Shown: positions 34,143 through 42,540 of the stretch, piece after piece
Numbering within the stretch: the first letter of the stretch is position 1
Layout of the letters: each line of letters begins with the position of its first letter
Origin: Rossellomorea marisflavi
Lineage (GTDB): Bacteria; Bacillota; Bacilli; Bacillales; Bacillaceae_B
Direction of reading: 5' to 3'
Assembly (NCBI RefSeq): GCF_001274775.1
Contig: NZ_LGUE01000004.1
Coordinates: forward strand, 604,163 to 668,162
DNA length: 64,000 bases
Made by a program: the position numbers and the translations under genes
Notes under the pieces: generated by a model
The model's input: the letters and a program-made list of their open reading frames with translations, nothing else
Database searches by the model: none
What the model was told of the DNA's origin: nothing

Positions 34143-34174
34143 TATACATAATCACCTTATGTTATACATAATCA
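34143..34174. promoter_or_regulatory. Direct repeat between TetR and VOC genes
   Basis: TATACATAATCA occurs at 34143-34154 and 34163-34174, 20 bases apart, in the 100-bp divergent region. It is a candidate regulator site. A TTGACA at 34115-34120 is a possible -35 for the VOC gene. Confidence 0.45.
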
Positions 34175-34196
34175 AATTATACTAGGGGGATCAGTG

Positions 34197-34541
34197 ATGG
34201 AGAAAATGGTTTTCTTGTATCATCCGGTCGACGATTTAAAACAGGCGCTCACCTTTTACCGTGAAACACTCGGGTACGAAGAAGCGTGGCGGGAAGGGAA
34301 GCATACAGCTGCCCTCACCATTCCTGGTTCCACCATCAGACTTTTACTTGAAGAGGACGAAAAAGAGCTTGGACCAGGCGGGGTTTTCCTAGTGGACAGC
34401 GTGGATGAGTTTCATCGCGAAAAAAATAATACTCTAACTTGCCTAAAAGAGCCCTTTGACATCCCACCAGGACGATATGCCGTCTATCAAGATCCCAGTG
34501 GCAACGCACTCCGGATTATTGATTTCAGTAACGAATCCTGA
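34197..34541 (+). CDS. VOC/glyoxalase-superfamily protein
   Basis: A 114-residue single-domain vicinal-oxygen-chelate protein: strand-helix unit VFLYHPVDDLKQALTFYRET, LGYEEAWREGKH, then the second half with GVFLVDSVDEFHRE and the closing YQDPSGNALRIIDF with the usual D-P-x-G-N. The start is ATG 34197 with AGGGGGA before it. Often such proteins bind or modify antibiotics or metabolites; nothing here fixes the substrate. Confidence 0.87.
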   Translation: MEKMVFLYHPVDDLKQALTFYRETLGYEEAWREGKHTAALTIPGSTIRLLLEEDEKELGPGGVFLVDSVDEFHREKNNTLTCLKEPFDIPPGRYAVYQDPSGNALRIIDFSNES

Positions 34542-34548
34542 TTGTTTC

Positions 34549-34595
34549 AAAAAGGGAGACACATGAGATACATGCTCTCAAGCGTCTCCCTTTTT
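34549..34595. terminator. Bidirectional terminator
   Basis: AAAAAGGGAGAC ... GTCTCCCTTTTT, 12-bp stem with a long loop, between the VOC gene and the convergent hydrolase. Confidence 0.8.
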
Positions 34596-35483
34596 CTATT
34601 TAAAATCCCGCCTGATCTCTCCCACGACGGCCTCACGGTCATCCCAATGAAGCATATGGGTGGTGTCTTCGATGTACTTGATGGTGATATCAGACATGCG
34701 TTTCACATCTTCAAGTAGGCCCTCATTGATAACTGAGAATTCCGCGGGGAGGGTTGCGACCAGCAGGGTAATCTTCTCACTGTCCAGCTCCTGATAAAGG
34801 TCGCGGATGGGTGACTGTGCCATGGACCGTATGGCAGCAGTCGCTACTTCGGGTGTCGCTATCAGTTTTATTTTCCCATCCACTTCCTTCACATAGTCTT
34901 CGGAAGCCTTTCGTTTGAGCGTCGACCATTCGCTTGCTTTCGCCTCTTCGTTTTCCAGGAAAGCCGTTAAGCTCGGATATTCGAATGCCGTAAAGGACTC
35001 CGTGGTGTAGTGGACTTCCTTTTCCACCGAGTTGATATTCGGCCATTTCCAGTCCGGGCTCTGTGCCAGGCCATCTACGATTTCATAGAATGACTTTTTG
35101 GTTGTATAGCCTCCGTCGATGAGAATTGTCCTGATCACAGATGAACCGTATTCTTTCATAAAGTGAAGGGCGATATCGGCTCCATACGAATGAGCCAGGA
35201 AATAGAACCCGGAGACACCAAGCTTCGCAAGAACATCATGAATCCACCCCACCATACCCGTCATACTGTATTCTTCTTCTGATTTGAATGCTTCACTTCG
35301 GCCATGGCCGGGAAGATCGATGGAAACCATATGATATTCACTCTTCAGCGCTTCACCGATTTCGAGGAAACTTAAACTAGAGTTTCCCAGGCCATGCAGG
35401 CATACGATTGTGGGCAGATATGTTTCTCCCCACGTGTTGATCCTTACCCGGTAACCATCTATATGTATGACTTGTTCTTTCAT
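34596..35483 (-). CDS. Alpha/beta hydrolase
   Basis: A 295-residue alpha/beta-fold hydrolase. The oxyanion HGLGNS is at about 29-34, the Ser elbow is LAHSYGADIA (about 95-104), and the C-terminal His in DTTHMLHWDDRE lies near residue 282. The start is ATG 35483 with AAGGAAGGGG; the open frame extends to 35546. It comes just after the membrane-anchored mini-protein of the FtsX-type operon on the same strand and may be its last gene. Confidence 0.85.
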   Translation of the reverse strand: MKEQVIHIDGYRVRINTWGETYLPTIVCLHGLGNSSLSFLEIGEALKSEYHMVSIDLPGHGRSEAFKSEEEYSMTGMVGWIHDVLAKLGVSGFYFLAHSYGADIALHFMKEYGSSVIRTILIDGGYTTKKSFYEIVDGLAQSPDWKWPNINSVEKEVHYTTESFTAFEYPSLTAFLENEEAKASEWSTLKRKASEDYVKEVDGKIKLIATPEVATAAIRSMAQSPIRDLYQELDSEKITLLVATLPAEFSVINEGLLEDVKRMSDITIKYIEDTTHMLHWDDREAVVGEIRRDFK

Positions 35484-35554
35484 GATTGGACCCCTTCCTT
35501 GAAACATGAAGACGATGGTGCCACACACCACCGTCCATTGAAGCAACTGCCTTC

Positions 35555-36160
35555 TTATTCTCTATCCAACGCCTCCAAATCAACAAGCAGATCCGACAAA
35601 AGCATTCCGTTTTTATCCATTTTGTAATAAAGGACTTTCGTATCTTTCGGTATTTCAAAGCTCTTTAAAAAGATGATGTGACCATCAGGCTTAATATTCG
35701 CATTGTTCCAGCGTTCCTTTTTAACAAATGTCGTTTGGACGGCTTCGTATTCTTCTCCGTTTTCATCGATTACAATCTGACCTCTGAGGGCAAATGGTGA
35801 ATCGGCATCTGTTCCTTGTGTATTCTCATTGGGAAGCATTTTCACTTCCCCCTGAAGTGTGATGATCTCATTGTCTGGGTTCTCAGGAGCGATTTTTTCT
35901 ACAGGTTCTGCCTGGTCCACTACAATGGAATAGTCAGCGGATTCTTTTGCTTCACCCAATGTTACTTTATTAGCCCCGTTTTCCAAGGCAGCCAATGCTT
36001 CTTGCGATTCGTTCCCTTCTTTCTCTTTGCTCTTTTCTTCCTGTTTGATGGCGCCTGTCGTTTTTTCATCCGTACCCGAACCGGACATCACCACAACCAG
36101 ATAGCTGATTCCCGCGATGACAATGAGTGCCCCGACCAATGAAAGGATGAGTTTCTTCAT
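35555..36160 (-). CDS. Membrane-anchored miniature paralog of the neighbouring FtsX-type permease
   Basis: A 201-residue protein: N-terminal anchor (about 3-27, LILSLVGALIVIAGISYLVV), a charged Lys/Glu linker, and a C-terminal domain (about 91-201). The anchor matches TM1 of the permease at 36294-39563 (ILLLVGALIVSTGLSYLVGV). The C-terminal domain matches its last 114 residues (PENPDNEIITLQGE versus PENPDNRIITLQGE; ERWNN versus ENWNN; FEIPKDTKVLYY versus FEVPKDATPLYM). It therefore looks like a permease with the middle removed. The role is unknown; an extracytoplasmic partner of the exporter is likely. ATG 36160 is followed directly by the anchor. Confidence 0.8.
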   Translation of the reverse strand: MKKLILSLVGALIVIAGISYLVVVMSGSGTDEKTTGAIKQEEKSKEKEGNESQEALAALENGANKVTLGEAKESADYSIVVDQAEPVEKIAPENPDNEIITLQGEVKMLPNENTQGTDADSPFALRGQIVIDENGEEYEAVQTTFVKKERWNNANIKPDGHIIFLKSFEIPKDTKVLYYKMDKNGMLLSDLLVDLEALDRE

Positions 36161-36293
36161 AAGGCCTCACCTGCCTTCCCTGTAATCATCTGGATATCCT
36201 TCTCATTTACTTTGAATTCTCTTATCGACAGTTCTACCACATTCATGATCCTCACACATACTCCCCCTTTTTTATGTTCCACCTTTACTCCCA

Positions 36294-39200
36294 TCACTCT
36301 GTTGCTTCCTCACCCATCCCCTTCAAATCAATCAGTAAGTAAGGTCGCGGCTTCCCGCTTGTGGCCCTCCTCATGTAGAGTGGCGTTGCGTCTTTTGGCA
36401 CTTCAAAGCTTAGTTGAAGAATGACATGGCCTCCTTTTAGAAGTTTGATATTGTTCCAATTCTCCCTTTCAAGGACGTTTGTTTGAACAGGTGTGTAGAC
36501 ATTGTTCTGATCATCCATAAGATCAAGTCCTTTCAGGGTGAACTCTGTATCATCAATTGAATATTCATCATCCTTACGTGCATCCAGATAAAACTCCCCC
36601 TGCAATGTAATGATCCGGTTATCAGGGTTCTCGGGGCTAATGGGCTCCTCTGCTTCAGCTTCTTTAAATAAAATCCTTAAGGACTGATCCTCCGTCACTT
36701 CATCATCGAGCTCTGCGATTTTCCAGGCTTGATTCTCGATTGACTGCGAATCACGTTCTTCCTCACTGTCTTTGTCCTCAGGTTTTACTTTTTTCTCCTC
36801 TTGCTTGAACACACTTTGCGTCTCTCCATCCGTCCCCTTCACTGTAGAAGGATCCACCTTTTCCGATGCTGACTCTCTGACCTGAGGTACGGCATTTGCG
36901 AGCACGGCGATCATGCCGGCAAACAGGATGATGCCTCCTGTCACAAGGACGACTTTGAACCCTTTTTCCGTTTTCTCTGAAGTATCGGCACTTCCCCCCA
37001 GCGCCTGGTACGGCATGACCTTGACCGCCGCTGCTGCCGGGAATAAGGCCCCAAGCATACCCGTAGCGATCGGGATGAGGATGCAGGCCAGAATGAACGG
37101 AAGATGCTCCATCGGGAATTCTCCGTAAATCCTCCAGATGGCCGTAATGGCGATCACCAGGCCGAGGATGCCGGCTGCAAGGCCGCTGAGGAGTCCTTCA
37201 TACAGGACAAGCCTGCGGACCTTACCGTTCTGCCACCCGACAGATTTCAAAAGGGCAATCTCAGGCTTCCTCTCAGACTCGTTCTGCCAGATGATCTCCG
37301 TCGTCGTCAGAATGGCAATGAGAAGGGCGACACCCATGGCGATGTAATGCATGGCCCCGACTTCCATGGCGACGTATTCCCCGAGCCATGTGGCAAACAT
37401 GACCCCCTTCAGTCTGAAAGTGATGAAGAGGAAGAGGATGAAGAGACCCGTCGGAAGGGCGATGGAGACAATGGAAAGGATGCTCCGTTTCCACGTTCCG
37501 ATAAAATGGTTCACACTCATGGTGAAAATGGATGAGGAGGGCAGTAACCGCCTACCAACCGCGGTGATTTCACCACTCCTCATCGCTTCGTACGGTTTGA
37601 TCTTCCGCACCAGGATGGCCGGTATGACCGTACCGAGGAGGTAGATCAGAAGACCGAAACAACCGATGAGGATAAAGCGCACGATCGATGTGGAAACGCT
37701 TGAGCTCACATAGAAGTACCCAAGGATGACCCAGCTCACAAGCGAAACGAAGCTTCCGAGGAGTATGGCTTCCATGAACAGGAGCTTCGACAGCTGATTC
37801 GGTCTCCAACCGATGGAAAGGAGAACGGCGAATTCCTTCTTCCTCGTGAACATCATGATCAGGTTAGACGAGAAGACATAGACGATGGCGACAAGGATCA
37901 CACTGGCAATGATGGCGCTCAGTCCGACCTTCGCTTCCTTGAAGATCGTCATGGAGGATCCGATCTTGATCCACGGCTGTTCCACCCATCCGATTCCTTC
38001 CTTCCCTTTCAAACCGGGGACATGGGTCAGAGCCGGTTGAGGGGAGGAACCGAGGGTGATGTCAGTGATCAGACCCGTTTCCTTCTCGATTTGATCGGCC
38101 ACGGCTTGAAGGCGTTTCTCGCTCACATCATTCATGGTTTCGACGCCTTTCACTTTGACCCGGATCGAGGAAACGGGCTCTTCCCCAAGCACCTTCTCCG
38201 CGGCCTCCAGGGTCGTCAGCATCATCGGCGGCTTTGTGAGGAATCCGTAAGGGTTGTTTACCGGCTTCATATCAGCTGGTGGATTGACAGGATTCTGATC
38301 CTCATCCATCACCAACGTCGATTTTGCCGGGAAGTAGGTTTCCATCGGCAGCTCTGTTAATGGATCCTTTGAGATTTCGAGTTTGGTAGGATCATATACC
38401 CCTCTAAAGTTAAGTTTTAAATATTTCCAGTCGTTTACATCCTTTCCCGTAAGTTTCACTTCCCGGTAGACTTCACTTTCCAGAAGCGGTGAATCTTCAG
38501 GGATAGAAAATGGCTTGACTTCATAAGCGAACGGCCATTTCTCCGGGAAGGGACTGTCTACCGGCTTATAATTAACAGGAGATGCCTTGAAAAATACAAA
38601 GGGATCATCCAAAAATTCAACTCCATCGGGTTTTGGATTCAGGATATTTTTAATATACGCTTTATGGGTCTCCTCCGAGGTAAACGAGTGAGTGCTGATT
38701 TCCTCCCCTTCTTGCGTATCCAGGTATTCCTCCCCACCCTTCTCTTTTATCATTTCCATCGTCTTGTCCCGCTCTTCCACTGAAGAAAAAGGGACATCGA
38801 GCTTTGAAAAAGTATAGGTGGTTTTGCTATCGACAAAGTCCACGTTACTCAAGAGAACCTGAATGTTGGTTTGCGTCCTTCCTTCTCCACGGTCCGTCTG
38901 GGTGACTTCGGCAGCTTCATCAAAATAGGAACTGTTCTCTCCCTCCAGGACAGCTCCCTTCAAGCCGACAAGGGCATCTTCAGCTTCCGGGTCTACACCA
39001 GCCAGCATAACATTTGAAAGGATCCCCAGAGGCACCTTCTCATCCTCATAATAATTCAACGTTCCATATTCACTATCCAGGCCTTCTACCTTCCAGCCGA
39101 CCGTATAATAGTAGCTGGATTTGTTTTTCCGCACACCGGCACCGTCATTCAAATCTTCTGTCCAGTCTACGCGGTAAATACCAGGTTCTTGAAGAGCCAC

Positions 39201-39563
39201 TTTTTCCATCCAGATTTCATTATCCACAAACCCGATCATGGCAATCGGTGCCGCCACCTCGACATCGTCGATCCCTTTCACTGTCTCCAGCTGTTCCATG
39301 GTGATCCCGCCGGATAAGCCGCTCTGGTAGTTCGGTTCGAGAAGATTCAACTCCTCTGTCACGCTGCGGGAATCGGCAGGTCGGACGACGATATGGTAGG
39401 AGGACTTCCAGCGTTGCTGCAGTTCATCCACGACCGTTCCCGAATTGGACTGGGTCACCCCGACCAGATAGCTGAGCCCCGTGCTGACGATGAGCGCCCC
39501 GACCAACAGCAGGATGAATCGCCCCTTATTCCGCCACCAGCTGTTCCAGATGAACCTCATCAT
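36294..39563 (-). CDS. FtsX-like ABC permease with extra C-terminal extracytoplasmic domain
   Basis: A 1089-residue MacB/FtsX-type permease. TM1 is at about 15-38, followed by a very large extracytoplasmic region (to about 560). A first FtsX core has the cytoplasmic loop FTRKKEFAVLLSIGWRPNQL near 600 and membrane segments either side. A second FtsX core follows (SERKPEIALLKSVGWQNGKV), then a tenth or so membrane helix (VVLVTGGIILFAGMIAVLAN, about 890). The protein does not end there as usual: a charged linker and a 114-residue domain (976-1089) follow. That domain recurs in the next gene downstream. The gene is coupled to its ATPase by a 4-base overlap. MacB-type systems export peptides or lipoproteins; substrate unknown. 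Confidence 0.88.
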   Translation of the reverse strand: MMRFIWNSWWRNKGRFILLLVGALIVSTGLSYLVGVTQSNSGTVVDELQQRWKSSYHIVVRPADSRSVTEELNLLEPNYQSGLSGGITMEQLETVKGIDDVEVAAPIAMIGFVDNEIWMEKVALQEPGIYRVDWTEDLNDGAGVRKNKSSYYYTVGWKVEGLDSEYGTLNYYEDEKVPLGILSNVMLAGVDPEAEDALVGLKGAVLEGENSSYFDEAAEVTQTDRGEGRTQTNIQVLLSNVDFVDSKTTYTFSKLDVPFSSVEERDKTMEMIKEKGGEEYLDTQEGEEISTHSFTSEETHKAYIKNILNPKPDGVEFLDDPFVFFKASPVNYKPVDSPFPEKWPFAYEVKPFSIPEDSPLLESEVYREVKLTGKDVNDWKYLKLNFRGVYDPTKLEISKDPLTELPMETYFPAKSTLVMDEDQNPVNPPADMKPVNNPYGFLTKPPMMLTTLEAAEKVLGEEPVSSIRVKVKGVETMNDVSEKRLQAVADQIEKETGLITDITLGSSPQPALTHVPGLKGKEGIGWVEQPWIKIGSSMTIFKEAKVGLSAIIASVILVAIVYVFSSNLIMMFTRKKEFAVLLSIGWRPNQLSKLLFMEAILLGSFVSLVSWVILGYFYVSSSVSTSIVRFILIGCFGLLIYLLGTVIPAILVRKIKPYEAMRSGEITAVGRRLLPSSSIFTMSVNHFIGTWKRSILSIVSIALPTGLFILFLFITFRLKGVMFATWLGEYVAMEVGAMHYIAMGVALLIAILTTTEIIWQNESERKPEIALLKSVGWQNGKVRRLVLYEGLLSGLAAGILGLVIAITAIWRIYGEFPMEHLPFILACILIPIATGMLGALFPAAAAVKVMPYQALGGSADTSEKTEKGFKVVLVTGGIILFAGMIAVLANAVPQVRESASEKVDPSTVKGTDGETQSVFKQEEKKVKPEDKDSEEERDSQSIENQAWKIAELDDEVTEDQSLRILFKEAEAEEPISPENPDNRIITLQGEFYLDARKDDEYSIDDTEFTLKGLDLMDDQNNVYTPVQTNVLERENWNNIKLLKGGHVILQLSFEVPKDATPLYMRRATSGKPRPYLLIDLKGMGEEATE

Positions 39564-40252
39564 AGAGCCATGCCTGCCCTGTCCGAAATCACCCGGGCAT
39601 CCTTCATCTCGATAATGCGATCCGCTTTCGCCGCAAGGGCGGGATCATGTGTGACGAAGATGACGCCACAGCCCGTTTCCCTGTTAAGGGCTGAGAGGGT
39701 TTCGAAGATCACCTCTCCCGTTTCCGAATCGAGATTCCCCGTCGGCTCATCGGCAAGGAGCCACTTCGGTTCATGAATCAGTGCCCTTGCAATGGCAACG
39801 CGCTGCTGCTGACCACCCGAGAGCTGGGATGGGAGGGAATTCACCTTATCTTTCAGCCCTACTTTTTCAAGGACCGCCATCGCCTTTTCTTTTTTATTGT
39901 AAGAGACCTTCCGGGAAAACAACGGGGCCATGACGTTTTCGAGTGATGTAAGGGTCGGGAGAAGATGGAACTGCTGAAAGATGAAACCGATCGTTTCAAA
40001 ACGGAAATCGGCCAGATCATTTTTCTTCATCTTCCGGACATCTTTCTCCCCGATCATGACGGTTCCTGAAGTTGGTGCATCCAGTGTCCCGATCAAACTG
40101 AGAAGGGTAGATTTCCCGGAACCCGAGGTACCGACAATCGATACGAACTCTCCATCATGAAACGTCAAATCCACCCCGTCCAACGCCTTGGTCCCGATTC
40201 CATCCCCCTTGAATTCCTTCGTCACCGATTCACACACAATCCCATTTCCCAC
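39560..40252 (-). CDS. ABC transporter ATP-binding protein, LolD/MacB type
   Basis: A 230-residue ATPase: Walker A GTSGSGKS, Q-loop in GFIFQQFHLLPT, signature LSGGQQQR, Walker B WLLADEPTGNLDS, H-loop in FVTHDPALA. The LADEPTGNLD form is diagnostic of the FtsE/LolD/MacB group that pairs with FtsX-fold permeases, matching its neighbour. First gene of the operon; its upstream region (40253-40391) is AT-rich and short. Confidence 0.94.
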   Translation of the reverse strand: MGNGIVCESVTKEFKGDGIGTKALDGVDLTFHDGEFVSIVGTSGSGKSTLLSLIGTLDAPTSGTVMIGEKDVRKMKKNDLADFRFETIGFIFQQFHLLPTLTSLENVMAPLFSRKVSYNKKEKAMAVLEKVGLKDKVNSLPSQLSGGQQQRVAIARALIHEPKWLLADEPTGNLDSETGEVIFETLSALNRETGCGVIFVTHDPALAAKADRIIEMKDARVISDRAGMAL

Positions 40253-40391
40253 AAATAATCCCCCTTATGTATTTATCTGTAAATTTAGTATATTCTAACG
40301 ATATCAAATTAGGAGAGATATGTGGGAGTTTTTTGGAAAATACAAAAAACCCTCTTAGATTCCTAAGAGAGCACGGAAGGTACCCAACCAA

Positions 40392-40937
40392 TTAAAATGC
40401 AGGAGGCGTTACAGAGAAAAGGATACTTACCTCCTCTTGAGAGGTATTTCGGTACATATGCTCGGCAAAAGGAGGGATCTTCACGCTGTCCCCTGCCTGA
40501 AGGATATGCGTGGTTCCTTCCAGCGTCAATTCAATCGGCCCCTGCATGACAAAGGCCACTTCTTCCCCCCTATGGGAAAGCGGTGAGTCGGAAGATGCTG
40601 CCCCTGCGGATAGCCGCATGATGGCCGTGACCAATGTGCTGGTGAAGTCCGGCGACACCAGTTCGTAGTGGATCCCGTCGATCATCATCTGCTTCCGTTC
40701 TTCCTTCCTGACAATCAGCTCGCTTGCATCGTGTTGCTCCATGAGGAAGGTGAACACCGGTGTATCGAGGGCTTTGGCGATGGACTTCAGCGACTGGATG
40801 GACGGTGTCGCCTTCCCCTTTTCAATCTGATTGAGCATGGATGTCGTGAGCCCTGCATCCTGAGCGAGCTGAGTTTGCGTCCTGCCCGCTTCTTTTCTGA
40901 GCTGGGTGATCTTCTTCGCTAATTCGTCTTGTTCCAT
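40392..40937 (-). CDS. XRE-family regulator with C-terminal cupin domain
   Basis: A 181-residue regulator: HTH_3 at about 6-62 (ITQLRKEAGRTQTQLAQDAG then LTTSMLNQIEKGKATPSIQS) and a cupin barrel at about 105-178 (SHRGEEVAFVMQGPIELTLE and IPPFAEHMYRNTSQEE). In this family the cupin senses a small ligand, and an adjacent efflux or catabolic gene is the target. Here a LysE exporter is divergent, and two copies of one palindrome lie between. AGAGGTGTC precedes the ATG. Confidence 0.92.
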   Translation of the reverse strand: MEQDELAKKITQLRKEAGRTQTQLAQDAGLTTSMLNQIEKGKATPSIQSLKSIAKALDTPVFTFLMEQHDASELIVRKEERKQMMIDGIHYELVSPDFTSTLVTAIMRLSAGAASSDSPLSHRGEEVAFVMQGPIELTLEGTTHILQAGDSVKIPPFAEHMYRNTSQEEVSILFSVTPPAF

Positions 40938-40949
40938 GGTGACACCTCT

Positions 40950-40964
40950 TTAAATTAAATTTAA
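40950..40964. promoter_or_regulatory. Operator 1 of the XRE/LysE region
   Basis: TTAAATT-A-AATTTAA. The same 15-base core as operator 2. It lies 13 bases before the XRE start codon, downstream of a TATAAT (minus strand, about 40976-40981). Confidence 0.62.
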
Positions 40965-41000
40965 TTATTTTAAATTATAATTGTCTATTTATGCATTACG

Positions 41001-41019
41001 TGTTAAATTAAATTTAACA
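41001..41019. promoter_or_regulatory. Operator 2 of the XRE/LysE region
   Basis: TGTTAAATT-A-AATTTAACA, a perfect 19-bp dyad whose centre is 53 bases from operator 1. It overlaps the likely -10 of the lysE promoter (TTGTCT 40981-40986, 16 bases, TTAAAT). Confidence 0.65.
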
Positions 41020-41055
41020 TTTTTTAACTAAAGTAGCCACCAAGGAGGGAGAACC

Positions 41056-41655
41056 ATGATCATATTCCTATTGATGACCCTGTTCGTCGTCATCAGCCCA
41101 GGCGTCGACACGGCCCTGATCACGAAAAGGACCATTTCTGGAAGCAAAAGAGACGGCATCTGGATGGCCGTCGGGATTTCACTCGGTTCCCTCGGTCATA
41201 CAATCGCCGTCACTTGTGGATTATCGGCCCTCCTCTTCCAATCAGCCTGGGCGTTCCAGACGTTGAAATGGGTGGGCGCCCTCTATTTGATTTACTTGGG
41301 GATCCAATCCCTATGGGTGAGGAAACATAAGGATGAAGGGGCACAGGTGGAACCAAAGCGCTCTCCCCTTACTCAAGGGCTGCTCTCCAATCTCCTGAAC
41401 CCGAAAGTCCTGATCTTCTTTCTCACATTCCTGCCGCAATTCGTGACAGACACGGACCGGGCAATGGCATCGTTTCTCCTTATGGGGCTCACCTATACAC
41501 TCCTCTCCTTAATCTGGTTCATCCTTTACGTCATCTGCCTTCATTACATCCGTGAATGGCTCCTATCACCGATTGTCCAACGGCGGATGGAGGGTGCGAC
41601 CGGTGTGGTGCTGATTCTGTTCGGCATCAAGCTGCTATTCACCCAGGGAGGATGA
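41056..41655 (+). CDS. LysE-family amino-acid/metabolite exporter
   Basis: A 199-residue membrane protein with about six helices. The family motif VVISPGVDTALITKRTISGS (about 11-30) holds the S-P-G-x-D/N signature, and LLSNLLNPKVLIFFLTFLPQ (about 115-134) holds the second conserved loop. LysE/RhtB proteins export amino acids. AAGGAGGGAG lies upstream of the ATG. Divergent from and presumably repressed by the XRE-cupin regulator. Confidence 0.9.
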   Translation: MIIFLLMTLFVVISPGVDTALITKRTISGSKRDGIWMAVGISLGSLGHTIAVTCGLSALLFQSAWAFQTLKWVGALYLIYLGIQSLWVRKHKDEGAQVEPKRSPLTQGLLSNLLNPKVLIFFLTFLPQFVTDTDRAMASFLLMGLTYTLLSLIWFILYVICLHYIREWLLSPIVQRRMEGATGVVLILFGIKLLFTQGG

Positions 41656-41779
41656 GCCCACTCATCGCACTTCAAGTTTCAGCACCTGGATCTTGGCCGC
41701 TCGTCCTTTTCTCCGCCTTGCCGACTTCCGTAAACTCTCCTATAATGAATATACTAAAAATTCACAATCGGAGGTCCTC

Positions 41780-42256
41780 ATGAAGATTCGTTTACTGGAA
41801 GAGAAAGACAACAAGCCGATGGCAGCGATCATCCGCGACATCCTCGAAGCCAATCATCTCGACATCCCTGGAACAGCTTACTTCGATCCTTATCTGGACG
41901 ACCTATCAAGCTACTATAGTGAACAGCCTGATGCCTGTTACTGGGTCGCGGTGAACGAGCAGGATCAGATCCTGGGAGGGGTCGGCATCGCCCCCTTCAA
42001 TAGGGAACAACGGATCTGTGAGCTCCAGAAGCTTTATGTGTCACCGGAAGCCAGGGGACTCGGTGTGGCCAAAGCGCTCATGAACACAGCCCTTGAATTC
42101 GCCTCAGACCACTATGATCACTGCTATCTCGAAACAATGGAACAGCTGAAGGCAGCCAACTCCCTGTACGATCGATTGGGCTTCACCAAGCGGACAGAAC
42201 CCTTGGATGGATCCGAGCATGGAACCATGGATACGTGGTACATCAAACAGCTCTGA
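41780..42256 (+). CDS. GNAT-family N-acetyltransferase
   Basis: A 158-residue GNAT protein. Motif A is LQKLYVSPEARGLGVAKALM with the acetyl-CoA loop ARGLGVA. Motif B is YLETMEQLKAANSLYDRLGF (about 122-141). The start is ATG 41780 with CGGAGG 7 bases upstream; an open frame to 41693 is not needed. Substrate unknown. The 284 bases after it (42257-42540) show no gene or clear terminator. Confidence 0.88.
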   Translation: MKIRLLEEKDNKPMAAIIRDILEANHLDIPGTAYFDPYLDDLSSYYSEQPDACYWVAVNEQDQILGGVGIAPFNREQRICELQKLYVSPEARGLGVAKALMNTALEFASDHYDHCYLETMEQLKAANSLYDRLGFTKRTEPLDGSEHGTMDTWYIKQL

Positions 42257-42540
42257 CTTATTTGTAGAAAATGACCGATCGAACAATCTCAAAAAAGTAC
42301 TCTTTCCACGATTTCTTTGGCAATCCGATCCTCTCCTTTATCGTTAATAGGAATAGTATAAAGGTGTGCCTGGGACAATCCCATTAAGATTGGAACGCAT
42401 TTCTCTAAAAGACGTTAAGCAACGAATAAAATATCAATGGAAACATTCAGATCACGACCATCCCAACAGCGATTGGCCCTCTCCCATCGAACATGATCGT
42501 CTGTCACGGCACTTGAATCCATTAGCATCAAGGAGTTTTT

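Noticed and set aside
34129..34144. CcpA cre-like site (AGAAAGCGTTTACG)
   Set aside because: It fits 12 of 14 cre positions but misses both end bases, and the neighbouring genes are not carbon-catabolic.
37104..37535. Long plus-strand open frames opposite the permease gene
   Set aside because: They lie antisense within a clear 1089-residue membrane protein gene, lack ribosome sites, and have compositions typical of shadow frames.
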